Source of the DNA: Epiperipatus broadwayi
Lineage: Eukaryota; Onychophora; Udeonychophora; Euonychophora; Peripatidae
Assembly (NCBI GenBank): GCA_028023455.1
Contig: JAQFVV010012420.1
Coordinates: forward strand, 8,821,194 to 8,885,193
DNA: 64,000 bases
Direction: 5' to 3'
In this document: piece by piece, positions 13,861-26,939 of the stretch
Layout of the letters: the number at the start of each line of letters is the position of its first letter
Position numbering within the stretch: the stretch's first letter is position 1
The notes under the pieces: model-generated
What the model was told of the DNA's origin: nothing
Seen by the model: the letters and a program-made list of their open reading frames with translations, nothing else
Database searches by the model: none
Program-made: the position numbers and the translations under genes

Positions 13861-14089
13861 GTGCACTAAAAAGAAATAAAATAATCGTTTCATCAACTAA
13901 ATTTTTAGATTAAATTTGAAATAAAAGTATGGGAAGTCCAGAAATTAATTAAGACAATCCCTATTTTTTATAATAAGGGATTGACTTAATTAATTTTTGA
14001 ACCCCCCCCCCTGTGCTTTTATTTCAAGTTAAATCTTAAAACTCCAATTGTGGTTGAAGAAACAATTATTTTATTTCTTTTTAGTGCAC
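13861..14089. mobile_element. MITE-like inverted-repeat element
   Basis: This is a 229 bp non-coding element with terminal inverted repeats of about 100 bp beginning GTGCACTAAAAAGAAATAAAA and ending in the inverse. The inner ends are AGGGATTGACTTAATTAATTT and its inverse around 13950-13990. A run of 10 C occurs at about 14003 in the right arm. Weaker pairing continues a few bases past both ends. A partial direct copy of the inner arm sits just upstream (13725-13775, CCAGAAATTAATTAAGTC). No clean target duplication was found, so the exact ends are uncertain. Confidence 0.75.
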
Positions 14090-14099
14090 AGTCAATAAC

Positions 14100-15803
<1,704 letters not shown>

Positions 15804-15856
15804 AAAGTATAGAAGATATATATACTAAATACTTTTGTATCTTGGAAAGTTATAAC

Positions 15857-16380
15857 TCTCCATACATATTGCCACTCAATGCAAGCCTTGGTAATCAATG
15901 GATGCAAGAAGGCTTGTGCATAAAATCCCCATCTACTGCCTACTCATACAATATTCCCAGATGACTAGTTTCTGGCTTGTGGCCTTCATCACAGAGGAGC
16001 CTTGGATTTGAGAGCACTGCACCTAGATCTTAGGATCTAATGCAACCCTCCAGCAGCCACCTTTCATCTTTACATAACTACAAAACTAGAGTCAAATTGA
16101 AAACACTATATTTTTAATCCAAGATCATTAGCTTATATAGTCATATAGATCTGAACTCGGTTCAGTATTCATACATTTTGGTGTCTTTGATTCTTTAATG
16201 TTAGCCACCACTATCCTATGAGGCAGGATTGGTTTTAAGCCAATAAACATCACATGATCACAAGCCTTCTGCTATCCATTGATTAATCTGGCTTGCATTG
16301 AGTAGCAATACGTATGAAGAGTTTTGCCTATTTTAATAACAGTTATAAGCAAGCATAAGAAATGGTGATCATGTGATCTG
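15857..16380 (-). mobile_element. Foldback retroposon, copy A
   Basis: This is a non-coding element of about 520 bp related to 28043-28669. It begins AACTCTCCATAC, ends GTGATCATGTGATCTG, and is bracketed by imperfect duplications GGAAAGTTATAACTCT (15844) and GGAAAGTATGACTCT (16381). The left part (to about 15975) reappears partly inverted at 16255-16330 (AAGCCTTCTG...AGTTTTGCC), giving a foldback. The core from 15976 to 16250 matches the other copy inverted, including the phrase GAACTCGGTTCAG. A hammerhead-like core lies on the minus strand at 15968-15992 (GTGATGA, stem GGC/GCC, AGAAAC). No protein is encoded. Confidence 0.8.
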
Positions 16381-16849
16381 GGAAAGTATGACTCTATCCA
16401 CAATATATTTGTGATATATTTGTGTTTTTGGTATTAAATATGTGGTGATTAATGGGAAATCACATATATAAATATTGTAACGTTTATTTATATACGTTGC
16501 AAATATATTGGCATTTGGTAAAAGCTAAAAAAAAAAATAAAAGTAAATTTAGATTATTTTTTTTGCACTATAATTTTTTTTTTTTTTTTTTAAAAAAAAA
16601 CGTACAATGAAAGTTAAATTATTCTTTCGTATTTTTTTTATGTAATTAGAAATAAAAGTTAGAATTGGAGAGAACAAAAGACACAAATTACCAATCTAGA
16701 TAAGAGAAAGTAAAAATATTTCAACTAATTAAAGATGGCAGAATTATGCTGAAAAAAATAAAGACTTTGTAACATAAATTTTATAAAGAATATATAAGAT
16801 TATCAACGTATATTTTGACAAACAAAAGATATGTGCAGAAGTCTGAAAA

Positions 16850-17160
16850 CTGGGCCTCTAGTATAAAAGGCAGAGGTCAGTTTGAAGAATGTCTTGTTTG
16901 TTGGTTTCTCTAGTTGGTCTTGGATTTACAATAATATATCCAAGATCACTCTATGCTGAAGTAATTTGGCATGTCAGAGTGAACTGGAGCTTCTGAAGAC
17001 ATCGTGCCTGAAGATGTATACCAGAAAAGCTTTCATGACCGACTAGGAGAATGGACCGCAAGATCAACTAATAATCAAAGGCCGTGAGCTTATTTTAACC
17101 TCAAAAAACTATGCATAGTTATCTACAACCATCATGAATTCACTAAAACTTACCGGTAAG
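16850..17160 (+). promoter_or_regulatory. TATA-like promoter and leader-like segment, probably retroposon-derived
   Basis: A consensus TATAAAAGG stands at 16862-16870 in a patch of higher G+C, with a TCAGTTTG start-like word about 15 bases on. The next 230 bases are less AT-rich than their surroundings. They contain a hairpin ACATC...GATGT followed by CAGAAAAG (16991-17025), recalling the hammerhead-like cores elsewhere in the window. They end near a splice-donor-like CCG/GTAAGT at about 17154. The only ATG frame after the TATA is short (MSCLLVGFSSW, then a stop). This could be the promoter and first exon of a host gene or the 5' end of a retroelement; I favour the latter. Confidence 0.35.
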
Positions 17161-17947
17161 TTATGCTTCATTATCCTGATTGTGACAAATTTAAGCGTTC
17201 GCAAACAATTCTTAAAAATATACGTATAAAAGGATCCCGATAGTGACTTTAATTTAATTGATCAAGAGACTCTTATTTAATCAATAACTTTTTAATTGTT
17301 TAATTGTTATTATTTTTTATTAATATTTCACATCTGAATTAAATGTGTTCTCTCCAATTTATTTGATAAATAATTGCCTTTCAAATTTTATTTTTTTAAT
17401 CTATTAGAATAAAAAATATTTCTAATACCAATTTTCATTTATGTGTTATTAATAATAGTTATTATTTTTTTATTAATTTATTATTAGTTTAATAAGATTT
17501 AAAATGTAATTTACCTTTGCCAATATGTTTGAATAAGCCCAGGAATAATAATCTTAAAAAAAATAATTCTCATTACGGTATGATGCAATACCGATTAAGT
17601 TAAAAGTATTTTTCTTTTTTTATTCGTGAGACGTTATTTGACTATTTCAGTGGACTCTTTAGAATAAAAGGTCCTGGCACCCATATTAAATAAATTAAAA
17701 GCTGATTTCATCAATAGCATAATTCTCAACTATTAATAGGCTGAGTTGATCAGGAAATATAGCTATGTTTTTAGAATAGAAATACAACTTTCTTCTTTTT
17801 TGACATAGCTTGATCAACTCACGCGCAGTTTATATTAGCATGTAGAGGCCTAGCAAAACAGAAAATGTTATAATATGGAATTAATGTCAATTGAGGATCT
17901 ATTGTACATGCAATTAGATCATAAGTGTACATATCAATTGTTTACAA

Positions 17948-17951
<4 letters not shown>

Positions 17952-18012
<61 letters not shown>
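17952..18012. repeat. (TA)n microsatellite
   Basis: This is a TA run of about 60 bp with one G interruption. It abuts the TTGTAATGGG start of repeat R, the same junction seen at 45554 for repeat Q. Confidence 0.95.
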
Positions 18013-18016
<4 letters not shown>

Positions 18017-18985
18017 AATGGGCACATACGCCATTACATTATTTTTTTTAAATTAAACATGAAAAATAAAAGTTCGCAAATAAAAACTTTTTTTTTTAAG
18101 AATTAAAAATTGAAAATTAAAAATCATCTAAACTCTAATATTTAAAATTGCACAGATGAAAAATTATTAAAAGAAAACTTTATTAAGAAAAAAGAAAAAG
18201 TTTTAAAACTAAATAGTAAGAAAAAGACTTGAAAGATTTAAAGATAAAAAACAATGAACAATAATTTAATTAATGCTATTGTAAAATGGAAATGATTATT
18301 TTAATTAGTTAAAAGTAAGCTAGCCCTTGGGCATTTCAAAATGTATAAGCAAAGGTCAGATAGGAGAAAAACAATAGAAACTAATAGCCAATAAAAGAAA
18401 TCCCTCAGGGAAACGGACCTCAATGAAAAGATCATCATCGTCATGACGTAATGTTGAGTTAATCCACAAAATTAATATAAAAAGGAAAAGTTTGGAAATA
18501 AAATTTAGTGAAGAAAGAGCTGGAAGAGAGGATAGATATGTGTTAAGTCGGAGAGAGTTGAAAGAGAAGGGATTGAAAGACGCACTTTCAATTCCTTCAG
18601 TTCTATAAGAAAAATGAAACATCATTTTCCCATATTGCAGATTATAAGACATCTGGGCCTGGCAATTAAATACCAGCTACAATAAATGACCAACAACTAA
18701 CTGGATACAAATCACTTGAGGATGGCATGGGAATTCACGTTCAAAATTACAAGCAACTACAAAATATGGACCTTTTAAAACCATAAGAACTTTAGAAAAT
18801 TCGTGAACATTAAATATAAAACTTTCCCAGTATTTAAATTATAGCAATAGTATTGCCTATCTGACCAAACTAAATTATTTATTAATTATTTTATTTAATG
18901 TATTATTTGTTTGTTAAATCATTTCCATTAATTTATTTTATGTTCCTTTAAGTTTTTTGTTGTGATTTTTTTTTATTAAACAACT
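18013..18985 (+). repeat. Interspersed repeat R, copy 1
   Basis: This stretch is collinear over about 1 kb with 62745-64000. Shared phrases include CTAGCCCTTGGGCATTTC (18320 and 63343), GGGAATTCACGTTCAAA (18729 and 63746) and GAGAAGGGATTGAAA (18564 and 63584). Both copies start beside a TA run, and this copy begins TGTAATGGGC. A TG start and a length near 1 kb fit an LTR, but no partner LTR, primer site or polymerase gene is visible. Relative to copy 2, this copy keeps the uninterrupted site (about 18265-18285) where copy 2 has a 283 bp insertion. The minus frame at 18356-18652 shows no known domain. Confidence 0.85.
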
Positions 18986-19129
18986 TGTAATAAATGTTAA
19001 ATTTAAGTCAGGCATGAATGGCTGCATAGATTCATAATGTTATGTTAATTTAAGGGAGGGTTAATCTTAGGTTATTTGTTTTGTAGTTAAATTGGGTCAA
19101 TGGATTGGATATATTGGTGTAATTAGTAG

Positions 19130-19440
19130 ATGTAGTATGAGATTCGCTACGTGCAGGATCGCATATTATGCCGCACACCCCCTTTTTGCCTATGGAATGG
19201 GATGGTAAGATGGAAATTGCAGTCCCTTCCTATGGAGTTTTTTTATTGCTCTTCACATCAGACAGATGTAGTATTCCTGTCTGGACAAAAGTCAATGTCT
19301 TCTATTAACCATGCTGTTCAGATGTCCATTCCTGACGGTGTGGTATTTGTGCTGTCCTATTCGTGCTACAGTGAATACATCAATATATCAGATAGATTGG
19401 CGTTGGTTTGACTGCGAACTTTTGGCCTACAGTTAAATAA
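19130..19440 (+). other. GC-richer segment with an unexplained 90-codon open frame
   Basis: The frame from 19139 to 19411 is open for about 90 codons and ends in TGA. The predicted peptide is mixed in composition (PPFCLWNGMVRWK, SSHQTDVVFLSGQK, SIPDGVVFVLSYSC) and unlike the Ile/Phe/Lys-rich noise elsewhere. I do not recognise a family. A GTG would be the first start-like codon in the 86-residue version; the first ATG is internal. The segment ends with a CTACAG acceptor-like word, and it lies directly beyond repeat R copy 1, so it may be coding debris of that element. A host exon is possible but unsupported. Confidence 0.35.
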
Positions 19441-20480
19441 GGGATATAATATTTTCTTTTCAAATGCAATCTATGTAGTCTATTCATACTCGACACTTTA
19501 ATAAATATTAAACTCATCTGTGTGAACTTTTTAAAATAAAATAAAAACAGTTAAATTGTAAATTAAAATCTAAAGTAAAATAAGTTATAATGTTTTGTAA
19601 AAAATAAAAGTTAGACTAAAATAATAATGCTAAATTTTATATATATTAAATAAATGTTTGTGTGTGTTATTACTGGCAATGGCTTCTTTTATTTTTTTAA
19701 TATTGAAAATATTTTTAGATAAGAATTCATATTTTATAAATCTCTGTGTCTCACTGAGCTTGTGACATTGGGCTGATGGTCTGAATAAAATATGAAAAAA
19801 AAATTTTCTTAACTTATGTATCTGCCTACTATATAAATTTTCTAGGTTCAAGTAGCCTAGTGGTGCTCTGTAGTGTAGATACAGTAAGACTACACTATTT
19901 TCAGACTATTATTGGACTGTACCATGTATTATTTTTCATTAAACACCAATATTTATCTACATCATACAACCATGAAAACATTAAATATAATATATATAAT
20001 TGATGTTCATTTATTAATAAATTTAACTTAAAACAAATAACCTTGTCAGATTATTGTCCAATTGTGCAACATGAATCCATTGATTAATAACATTCAAGTG
20101 AGACAAGACAAACTAAATATATTATAAAATTTATTTGAAATAATTATATCACATAATGCAAAAGTCAAATTCCAGAATTGGTAAGTATAGTTATATTTGT
20201 TTGTATTGAATTCAGTACTTATTATCTGACTGGATATAAACTTTATATGGTAATCATAATTAAATATTTGTGTATTTTATCTAAATTAATTGTATTGAGA
20301 TCATGGTTGGTCAATAAGATCTTAATCTTATTCAATTATAAGGCTTATGGTAATATTTTTTGTTCTGATATAATTCAGAATGATTTGCACTAGTTATATT
20401 TAAATTTAGTTGATATGAATCATAAATCCAATTAAATATTAAATTTTGATATTCATACTTGATTATAATAAATGCTAATA
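19440..20480. other. AT-rich non-coding stretch
   Basis: I see nothing supportable here apart from AT-rich sequence. Open frames at 19630-19851 (minus) and 20178-20393 (plus) have no recognisable motif. Confidence 0.5.
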
Positions 20481-20484
20481 ATTG

Positions 20485-20761
20485 TTGATTTAATTAAAAA
20501 ATTACAGGGGATTATTTTAAAAAAAGTATTTAAGAAATTTCATTATTTGTTAGAAGATTTTTAAGGTAAGAGGTATACATAATTGTTATATGTATTAAGA
20601 AATATTTGTATTTATTGTTTTTATATATTTTTTAGTTGTTTCTTGTTAAAGACTATAAAAGAATATAGTCAAAACGTTGGAGTATATTTTTGTACATTAT
20701 AATAGATCATGAATAAATCAAGATTTATAAAGAGGTTTGTGTGTGGTTTGTTGATATATAT
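20485..20761 (+). mobile_element. Penelope-like terminal unit, diverged copy 1
   Basis: This unit is similar throughout to 20928-21235. It begins GTTGATTTAATTAA...GGGGATTATTTTAAAAAA, contains a donor-like AAGGTAAGAG near 20570, and carries a hammerhead-like core at 20643-20680: TTGTTAAA, stem GACTATA/TATAGTC, then AAAACGTTGGAG. A compact stem followed by a (G/A)AAACGTTGG word is typical of the terminal regions of Penelope-like retroelements, many of which carry hammerhead ribozymes. Several core bases deviate (TTGTTAA for CTGATGA, AAAAC for GAAAC), so it is probably not catalytic. No reverse transcriptase is visible beside it. Confidence 0.6.
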
Positions 20762-20789
20762 TTAAATTATTACAACATATTAAAAGAAT

Positions 20790-20930
20790 TATTGTCCTCT
20801 TTTTCCAGTTAGCATCCTGTTCATTACATGTTTCATTTCATTAATATAAATTCCTTCTGTTATAATTTATATGAATAAAATAATACCTGTAATGACTAGG
20901 ATGTTAATGAAAAAAAGAGGATAATAGGTT
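20790..20930. repeat. Inverted-repeat element of about 140 bp between two terminal units
   Basis: The left arm ATTATTGTCCTCTTTTT...CATCCTGTTCATTACA is mirrored by TGTAATGACTAGGATG...AAAAAGAGGATAAT. The arms are about 40 bp with a few mismatches around an AT-rich centre. No flanking duplication was delimited. It is probably a small MITE or the junction of two inverted repeat ends. Confidence 0.65.
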
Positions 20931-21402
20931 GATTTAATTAAATAATCATAGGGGATTATTTTAAAAAAGGTATTTAAGAAACAAATGTAATGAAAAGTTA
21001 AGACTGTTTGTTAGAAGAGTTTTAAGGTAAGAAGTATTTGTTATATATGTATTATGGAACATTTGTATTTACTGCTTTTGTGTATTATTTAGTTATTCTT
21101 TGATAAAGACTATAAACGAATATAGTCAAAACATTGGAGTATACTTTTGTACATTATAATAGATTATGGATAAATCAGGATTTATAAAGAAGTTTGTGTA
21201 TGGTTTATTGTATATGTTTGAAATTAATGAACTATTTTTAAAATAGAAGACTGTGTTTGTTTGTTAAGTTTTAATTTATTTTAATAATTTAGTTACAGGA
21301 AATTTAAAATAAATTGATATGATTAGTTAATTATACTAAAGTAAATACCCAATAGAAATCTACAGTTTCTTTTATATACTGATATGATTGGATATTAAAG
21401 AT
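20928..21402 (+). mobile_element. Penelope-like terminal unit, copy 2
   Basis: This is a second, longer copy of the 20485 unit. From 21045 to 21402 it is base-for-base identical by eye to 24465-24822. The hammerhead-like core is at 21099-21138 (TTGATAA, stem GACTATA/TATAGTC with loop AACGAA, AAAACATTGG). The full unit includes about 115 bp at the 5' side that the 24.5 kb copy lacks. Identity over about 358 bp implies a recent duplication or recent insertion. Confidence 0.7.
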
Positions 21403-22199
21403 ATCTCCAGTCCCTTTCCGTTTCACCATCAAACCTAATGACACTCTCATCTGTGCTAAGTTCGAACCTATTTAAATGTTAATAAATTTAAAATTCGTTC
21501 ATGTCTGTATAAAACAGTATTATATATTTACGTGCGAACCAACGCTATAATTAGATAGGATTAGTAAATTATAGCGTCCTAAAATTATTTAATATTTCTA
21601 AAAATGTTTATTATATTATTTAAGTTAAGAGTAAATTATTAATTTTGTTGTTTAATATTGTAATTTCGTTATGTGGATATATAATCTGTGCTATATAGAA
21701 GAAAGACATGATTTAAAATATGTAAAAGCCGTTATCTAAAAATACTATTAAATGTTTCTTTAAAATTGTTAAAAGATTTCTTGTTTTAAATATATTTCAG
21801 AGAAAAGTTTCTCGAAAATATATTTAAAAGCTATATCAAAATATATTTGTAAATTATTTTTAATAAATATGTTAAAAATGTTTTCGTTTAAAAAAATGTT
21901 AAAAGGTTGTTTTTAAATAGAAAGAGTTTCTATTATATGTAAGATTAAAAATAAAAGCTGGTCAAGTAATTAAAAAGATTTTTGATTGTAAACAAGTGTC
22001 ATTAACGACCACACCTGGAATTCGTAAAAAGTAAAACTAGTTCAAAATTTACTAATTAAAATCTCCTTAGATAAGATTTAAGTTATTTTAAAATCTAAAT
22101 TGGACAATTGTTTGCAACGAAAAATCTTAATTATAATAATAGCTTATGGAATGTTTCTAACATAAGTTATCTAAGATCTGAATTATAAATTGAAAAACA

Positions 22200-22565
22200 C
22201 TTAATTAAATTCCTGAGTTTAGTGAGTCTTGAGGCGGGAGATTCCGATAAGGGAAACATATAAATACTCTGTATTTTTTAACAAGGAAGACAGCCATATT
22301 GTTAGTGAGAGTTGTAGCCAGTATTCACAATTGTTAATTTGAACATGTCCGGCTAAAAGCGGGCATCTTGTTGCTGTTACTCCGTGGGAGAACGGGGTTT
22401 CTCTCGTCGAAATGCCTAAACCACCATCATGCCGATAGAAGAGACGAGCCTAACATAATGGGAAAGATGATGCCGCCCAGTCAAACTAAACCAAACCTAC
22501 AGCAAGAATTTGCAGTCCAGATAAAATACCGGTACCGTTTTATTTTTCAAACCGCAGAGCTCTGT
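22200..22565 (+). promoter_or_regulatory. Promoter-like segment and candidate first exon
   Basis: A TATAAATA word at 22259-22266 lies about 20 bp after a GC-rich patch (GAGGCGGGAGATTCCG). It is followed by about 290 bp of balanced composition. A minimal ATGTCCGGCTAA upstream frame occurs at about 22344. A longer frame (22368-22595) runs through LLLLRGRTGF, HHHADRRDEPNIMGKMM and PPSQTKPNLQQEFAVQIKYR, then meets a donor-like CCG/GTACCG near 22531 and low-complexity sequence. The balanced peptide ends abruptly at that point, as a real first exon would. I recognise no family. It lies inside the 3.4 kb segment bounded by the identical terminal units, so it may belong to that element instead of a host gene. 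Confidence 0.4.
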
Positions 22566-22599
22566 GTAATTCTTTATGTAAATATATCTATATAAGTTA

Positions 22600-24464
22600 G
22601 CTAACTTTCTTTTAAGATAATGATAAAGTTAAATGTAACCAAAATTTAAATCCATTTAATTAATATTTTAAATATGTCAATTGCTATCCGAAATTTCATG
22701 TTGTTAAAGTTTAAATAATCTGAGTAATTTATATTTTCCTTTCATTTAAAGTAAATTATTTAGTTTAAAGTTATATTACTGCGGTTGTGTCTATATTTCT
22801 TTGCTTATTTTATTTTAAATGCTTATTATATTTCATATGCCAATATTTCGAAACAGTGAGCACTTAATTTCACGTATATTTTAAGAAGATATTATTTGAA
22901 AATCTTCGCGTAATTTATTTATAGCATCAACTTTCTGCGCTGTTTCGAAATCCTATTTTTTTTATTATTTACATGATTTAATATGCGAAATGTGGCTCTT
23001 TTGATCAGCCAGTTAAAAACTTAACCTTATAGTTTGATTTAGAATTAAATTTAGCCTTGATCATATTTATAAGTATATTTGACATTTAAATTCTTAAGTC
23101 CATAGAAATATACTTTCCCTCCTTAAATATTTATTATCTATAAGTAACTTAATAGATCGAACATGTCAAAGTACAGATGTAGTAATATCCCCTTTTGTAG
23201 CATAGACGTTTATTACCAGGCTACACAAGAGTTGGTCCCAATTTGATAGAGCTAATATGCTATTAACTCGTATTTCATAGTATGAAATATACTATTCTTT
23301 GCTTGGCGGATGTGATATTATTTTATAAAAATATTCTCGTTTTGCTGCTATACGTAATACACGTATCTCAAGATGGAGCCACGGCGTTGCCAGCACATCT
23401 TCTCTTATAGGGTAGAGCAGTAGTGAAGCCTGAGCCAAGGCCAGGTTAGCATGTAAGACCCCCGCCATTCCTGAACACAATGTTCCCTTTCACGCAGCAT
23501 TGCGATCGGTTACAGGGTACCGGCGTTTGTCGCAAGAACCCTGAAGTTATTTCATCCATCCGCAGAGTGACTTTTCCTATTATTGTTTACCTGTGCCATA
23601 GCGCATTGGTAAAATCTTATGCAGTCAACTCTCCCACCTTTATATAACGCTTTCAGCATTCTGAAATTTTCTCTCGAAAGCCATGTTCGATCGATCATTA
23701 CTTGAGCTGGTTTATGCGCTCGTCATTAAATCATATTGTATATTTTAGTAAATGAATTCATGATCAAAGTTTAATATAATTATTTATATACCAGCCACAA
23801 ATGTAATAGGATTTGGCTCATCGAGATTTATAGACATAACGTAGTGATTAATTATGTATTAATTGAAAAGCAACTCATGAGATGGGCACATGTTAAACCC
23901 ATTTATGAAAATTAAATGAAAGTATTTATATAAAGCTATTTTGAATTGTATAAAAATTATTTATATAAAGCTAGTTTGAATTGTATATAAAAAGAGAATG
24001 TGTTCTCTTATCCACCCAATGTTTGTACATTCGACGCTGAAATGTGTAAAACTAATCAATTTCATGCCAATTGTAAATAAATATATAATTAATTTAATGT
24101 ATTTCGTTCTCTGTTTCGTTATTGATCTAATTCAATCCAATTCTAATTATCATTTATAGTCTATATATGTGAAAACTATGCATTAAGTTAAATTAAATTT
24201 AGTGATATTTTAGTCAATTAAGAACCTCTCTTTTAATTATCAGAGTCTCATTGCTTCTCCGTGACCTATGTCGGCCGTGTGGAAAGAGGTATACTACGTG
24301 TAATTTCAAGGTGGTCATTCGTAGGGTCTTGAGTCTTGGAATCCTGGCTTACGAGTTGAAGTGCGGTCGGACTCGGGATGTCACAGTCCTAGTCTGGTCA
24401 GCTTCAGTCTCTTTTGCTTGGATTCTGAATTCTGTTACGCGAATGTACAAACTTGACTGTTACA
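22600..24464. other. Mixed-composition segment between identical terminal units
   Basis: No reverse transcriptase, integrase or other protein was recognised. Two islands are less AT-rich: 23290-23680 and 24245-24460. A minus frame of 62 residues (23480-23292) covers the first, and a plus frame (24251-24523) covers the second and runs into the terminal unit. A 31 bp tandem duplication (TTATATAAAGCTAGTTTGAATTGTATA-like) occurs at 23930-23980. The islands could be leader, tail or exons of the element enclosed by the 358 bp repeats. Confidence 0.45.
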
Positions 24465-24822
24465 ATATGTATTATGGAACATTTGTATTTACTGCTTTTG
24501 TGTATTATTTAGTTATTCTTTGATAAAGACTATAAACGAATATAGTCAAAACATTGGAGTATACTTTTGTACATTATAATAGATTATGGATAAATCAGGA
24601 TTTATAAAGAAGTTTGTGTATGGTTTATTGTATATGTTTGAAATTAATGAACTATTTTTAAAATAGAAGACTGTGTTTGTTTGTTAAGTTTTAATTTATT
24701 TTAATAATTTAGTTACAGGAAATTTAAAATAAATTGATATGATTAGTTAATTATACTAAAGTAAATACCCAATAGAAATCTACAGTTTCTTTTATATACT
24801 GATATGATTGGATATTAAAGAT
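24465..24822 (+). mobile_element. Penelope-like terminal unit, copy 3 (identical to 21045-21402)
   Basis: The offset to copy 2 is exactly 3420 bp and no mismatch was seen over about 358 bp. It includes the hammerhead-like core at 24519-24558. The 5' part of the unit is missing and is replaced by the higher-G+C island ending CTTGACTGTTACA. The direct-repeat pair looks like (pseudo-)LTRs of one element or the two ends of a recent 3.4 kb tandem duplication. Confidence 0.75.
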
Positions 24823-25149
24823 TCAAGATTATCTTATAGGTCTATTGATATTACATCATTTTTAAGTATTTTATCTTGTTATAAATAGCATGATTACTAA
24901 ATTAATATATGAGTATCACATGGCTGAGTTAGTATTATTTATCATTTTATTAAACTAGAATTTAAAATTAATTACTGGGTTGTATATTTATTCAGATATT
25001 ATGGATATTGTATATTTATAGGTCATACTAAATCTGTTGTCTCAATCATTCATAAATGATTTTATTTAGATTATAAAGATCATTAAATTTTAGTATAAGT
25101 TTGTATTATTATAAGAATGTTTGATTCATTAGGTGTACCTAAATTTAGT

Positions 25150-25840
25150 TGCTGAATGATTTATCATTATTTTTATTTGATAATAAGTCAAATATATCTT
25201 AAGCATGCATCATTGTTTTGGGGCAATGATATTTCGATTTATTTGCTTTATGTTAATCTATTTTTAAGTAAGTTCCTTTATTTCTGTAAACAACATCTGA
25301 CTACATACTATTTCCTTCTACTCTTTTTAGAAACATTTCTTTTCATTGTTGATTACTTTATTTCATTTCTGTGAACAACATCTGACTTTGCAGACTGATT
25401 TCTTCTATTTTTCTGAAAAGCATTTGAATTACTTCTGCTCTTTTTTAATTTCTTTTTGCTTTCTTCTGCTCTCTTTTTACTTTCCTCATCTTTTTCAGCT
25501 CTCTTTTTATATTCCTCTTCTTTTTCTTTTGCTCTCTTTTTACTATCTTCTTCTCTTTATTGATTCATTTGTTTAAACATTTCTTCTATCTTTTTTATTT
25601 TTCCCTTTGTATTTTTTGCCTTTCTTTCTTTTTACTTTCTTCTTCTTTTTATTTGCTTTCTTCTTTCATTTTTCTGAGTATTTCTGCAAATATTTTTTGA
25701 CTATCCATAATCATTTGGCCTAGCTGGTCTGTCATGGTCATTTCTATTCTTTTAGTTTCTTCAGATGATTGCTGATCTTTTTCTTTTTGATCATATTCTT
25801 CCTCCATTTTTTTTTTCAATTTTGCTCTTGTTAGCATATA
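25150..25840 (-). pseudogene. Gag-like coiled-coil remnant of a retroelement (tentative)
   Basis: The minus-strand frame 25837-25649 starts MLTRAKLKKKMEEEYDQ and continues with SSEETKRIEMTMTDQLGQM and IFAEILRKMKEESK. It is a charged helical segment with heptad-like spacing, as at the N-terminus of many LTR-retrotransposon gag proteins (short basic MxTRxxLKK start, then coiled coil). Downstream on the minus strand to about 25400 the sequence keeps Lys/Glu/Arg-rich repeats (KREQKK-like) through stops, shown on the plus strand as a pyrimidine tract. No capsid, protease or polymerase motif follows. A decayed host coiled-coil exon is the alternative. Confidence 0.35.
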
Positions 25841-26939
25841 ACTTTTTATTATATTACTCTTAAAGAAAAACTGTCTTAAATTTGTTTTACATGCAAAAAA
25901 TACAAATATAAACTTGTAAAAATAATATCTTGTAAAATAAGCCTCATATCACTTTCCTCTTCATGCAAACTTTCACTATTATCTAATGCTACTACTATTA
26001 ATTCTACCCCTAATTTGCCTTTCTTTAAATCTGAGTATCAGCTATTATCTTTTGCTTTATTCTCCAATTCTATCCTGTTCATGCATGTATTACTTATTTT
26101 CTCATTCACTATTATTTTATGGTTTATTTTTTATTTTAATTGTATATGCATCTATAAAAGTAACAGTCATATAACAAACCATTTATCAAATTTTTTCTGG
26201 ACATCTGATTAGTTACTATTGACAGCAAAAAAATTGCATAGTATCATGCAATCCTGGGTTAGATATAGAATACAGCCATTATATTATAAATGATTGTGAG
26301 AAAGTTTATCTCAATTTAGACACTATAAGATACCTACAAATCAAAATTAAAATAATAACAGAAAAAATCTTTGCAAAGCTCTGCTTCTTTGAGACTTTAG
26401 TAGCTGGTAATAGAAAACTTTAAATCTATGCCTTGCTCATTTTCTATTAGGCTTAGAAGCTGAAATTCATGGTAAAACTATGTTAATTGCCAATGAAAAA
26501 CAACTGGAAATATCCAAAACTTGTAAGTAAGTTAGTATAGTGTTGAGGTAGAGCATTCCATTGAATTGCATGAAAACATTGCATTTCTCAAATTAATGAC
26601 AAATTCTCCATTCATCATTATTATCGACAGTACAGCTAAACAAACTGCAATAGTCAAAAGCTCAATCCAATCTCCAAAATTATATTTTATGTTCTACTTT
26701 ATATATGAACTGTATATTTACACTAATATCACTATTTTTTTTAATTTATAATCAAGTTATAATTTAATCATCGATACTCTTGTCGTATATTTCACAATAA
26801 TACATTTTTTAAAATTAATTCGGCATCAAAATACAATTTATTGTTGCAGATATAATCATAGTTGAACCTCAAGTTCTGTGGTCACTTTGTATACTGACCA
26901 TCAGACCATGATCATCATCAGGCTCACAGATGGGTCACT

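Noticed and set aside
21045-24822. Ordinary LTR retrotransposon
   Set aside because: The repeated units lack clear TG...CA ends and a short target duplication, no primer site was seen, and no gag or pol motif lies between them; left open as Penelope-like or a tandem duplication.
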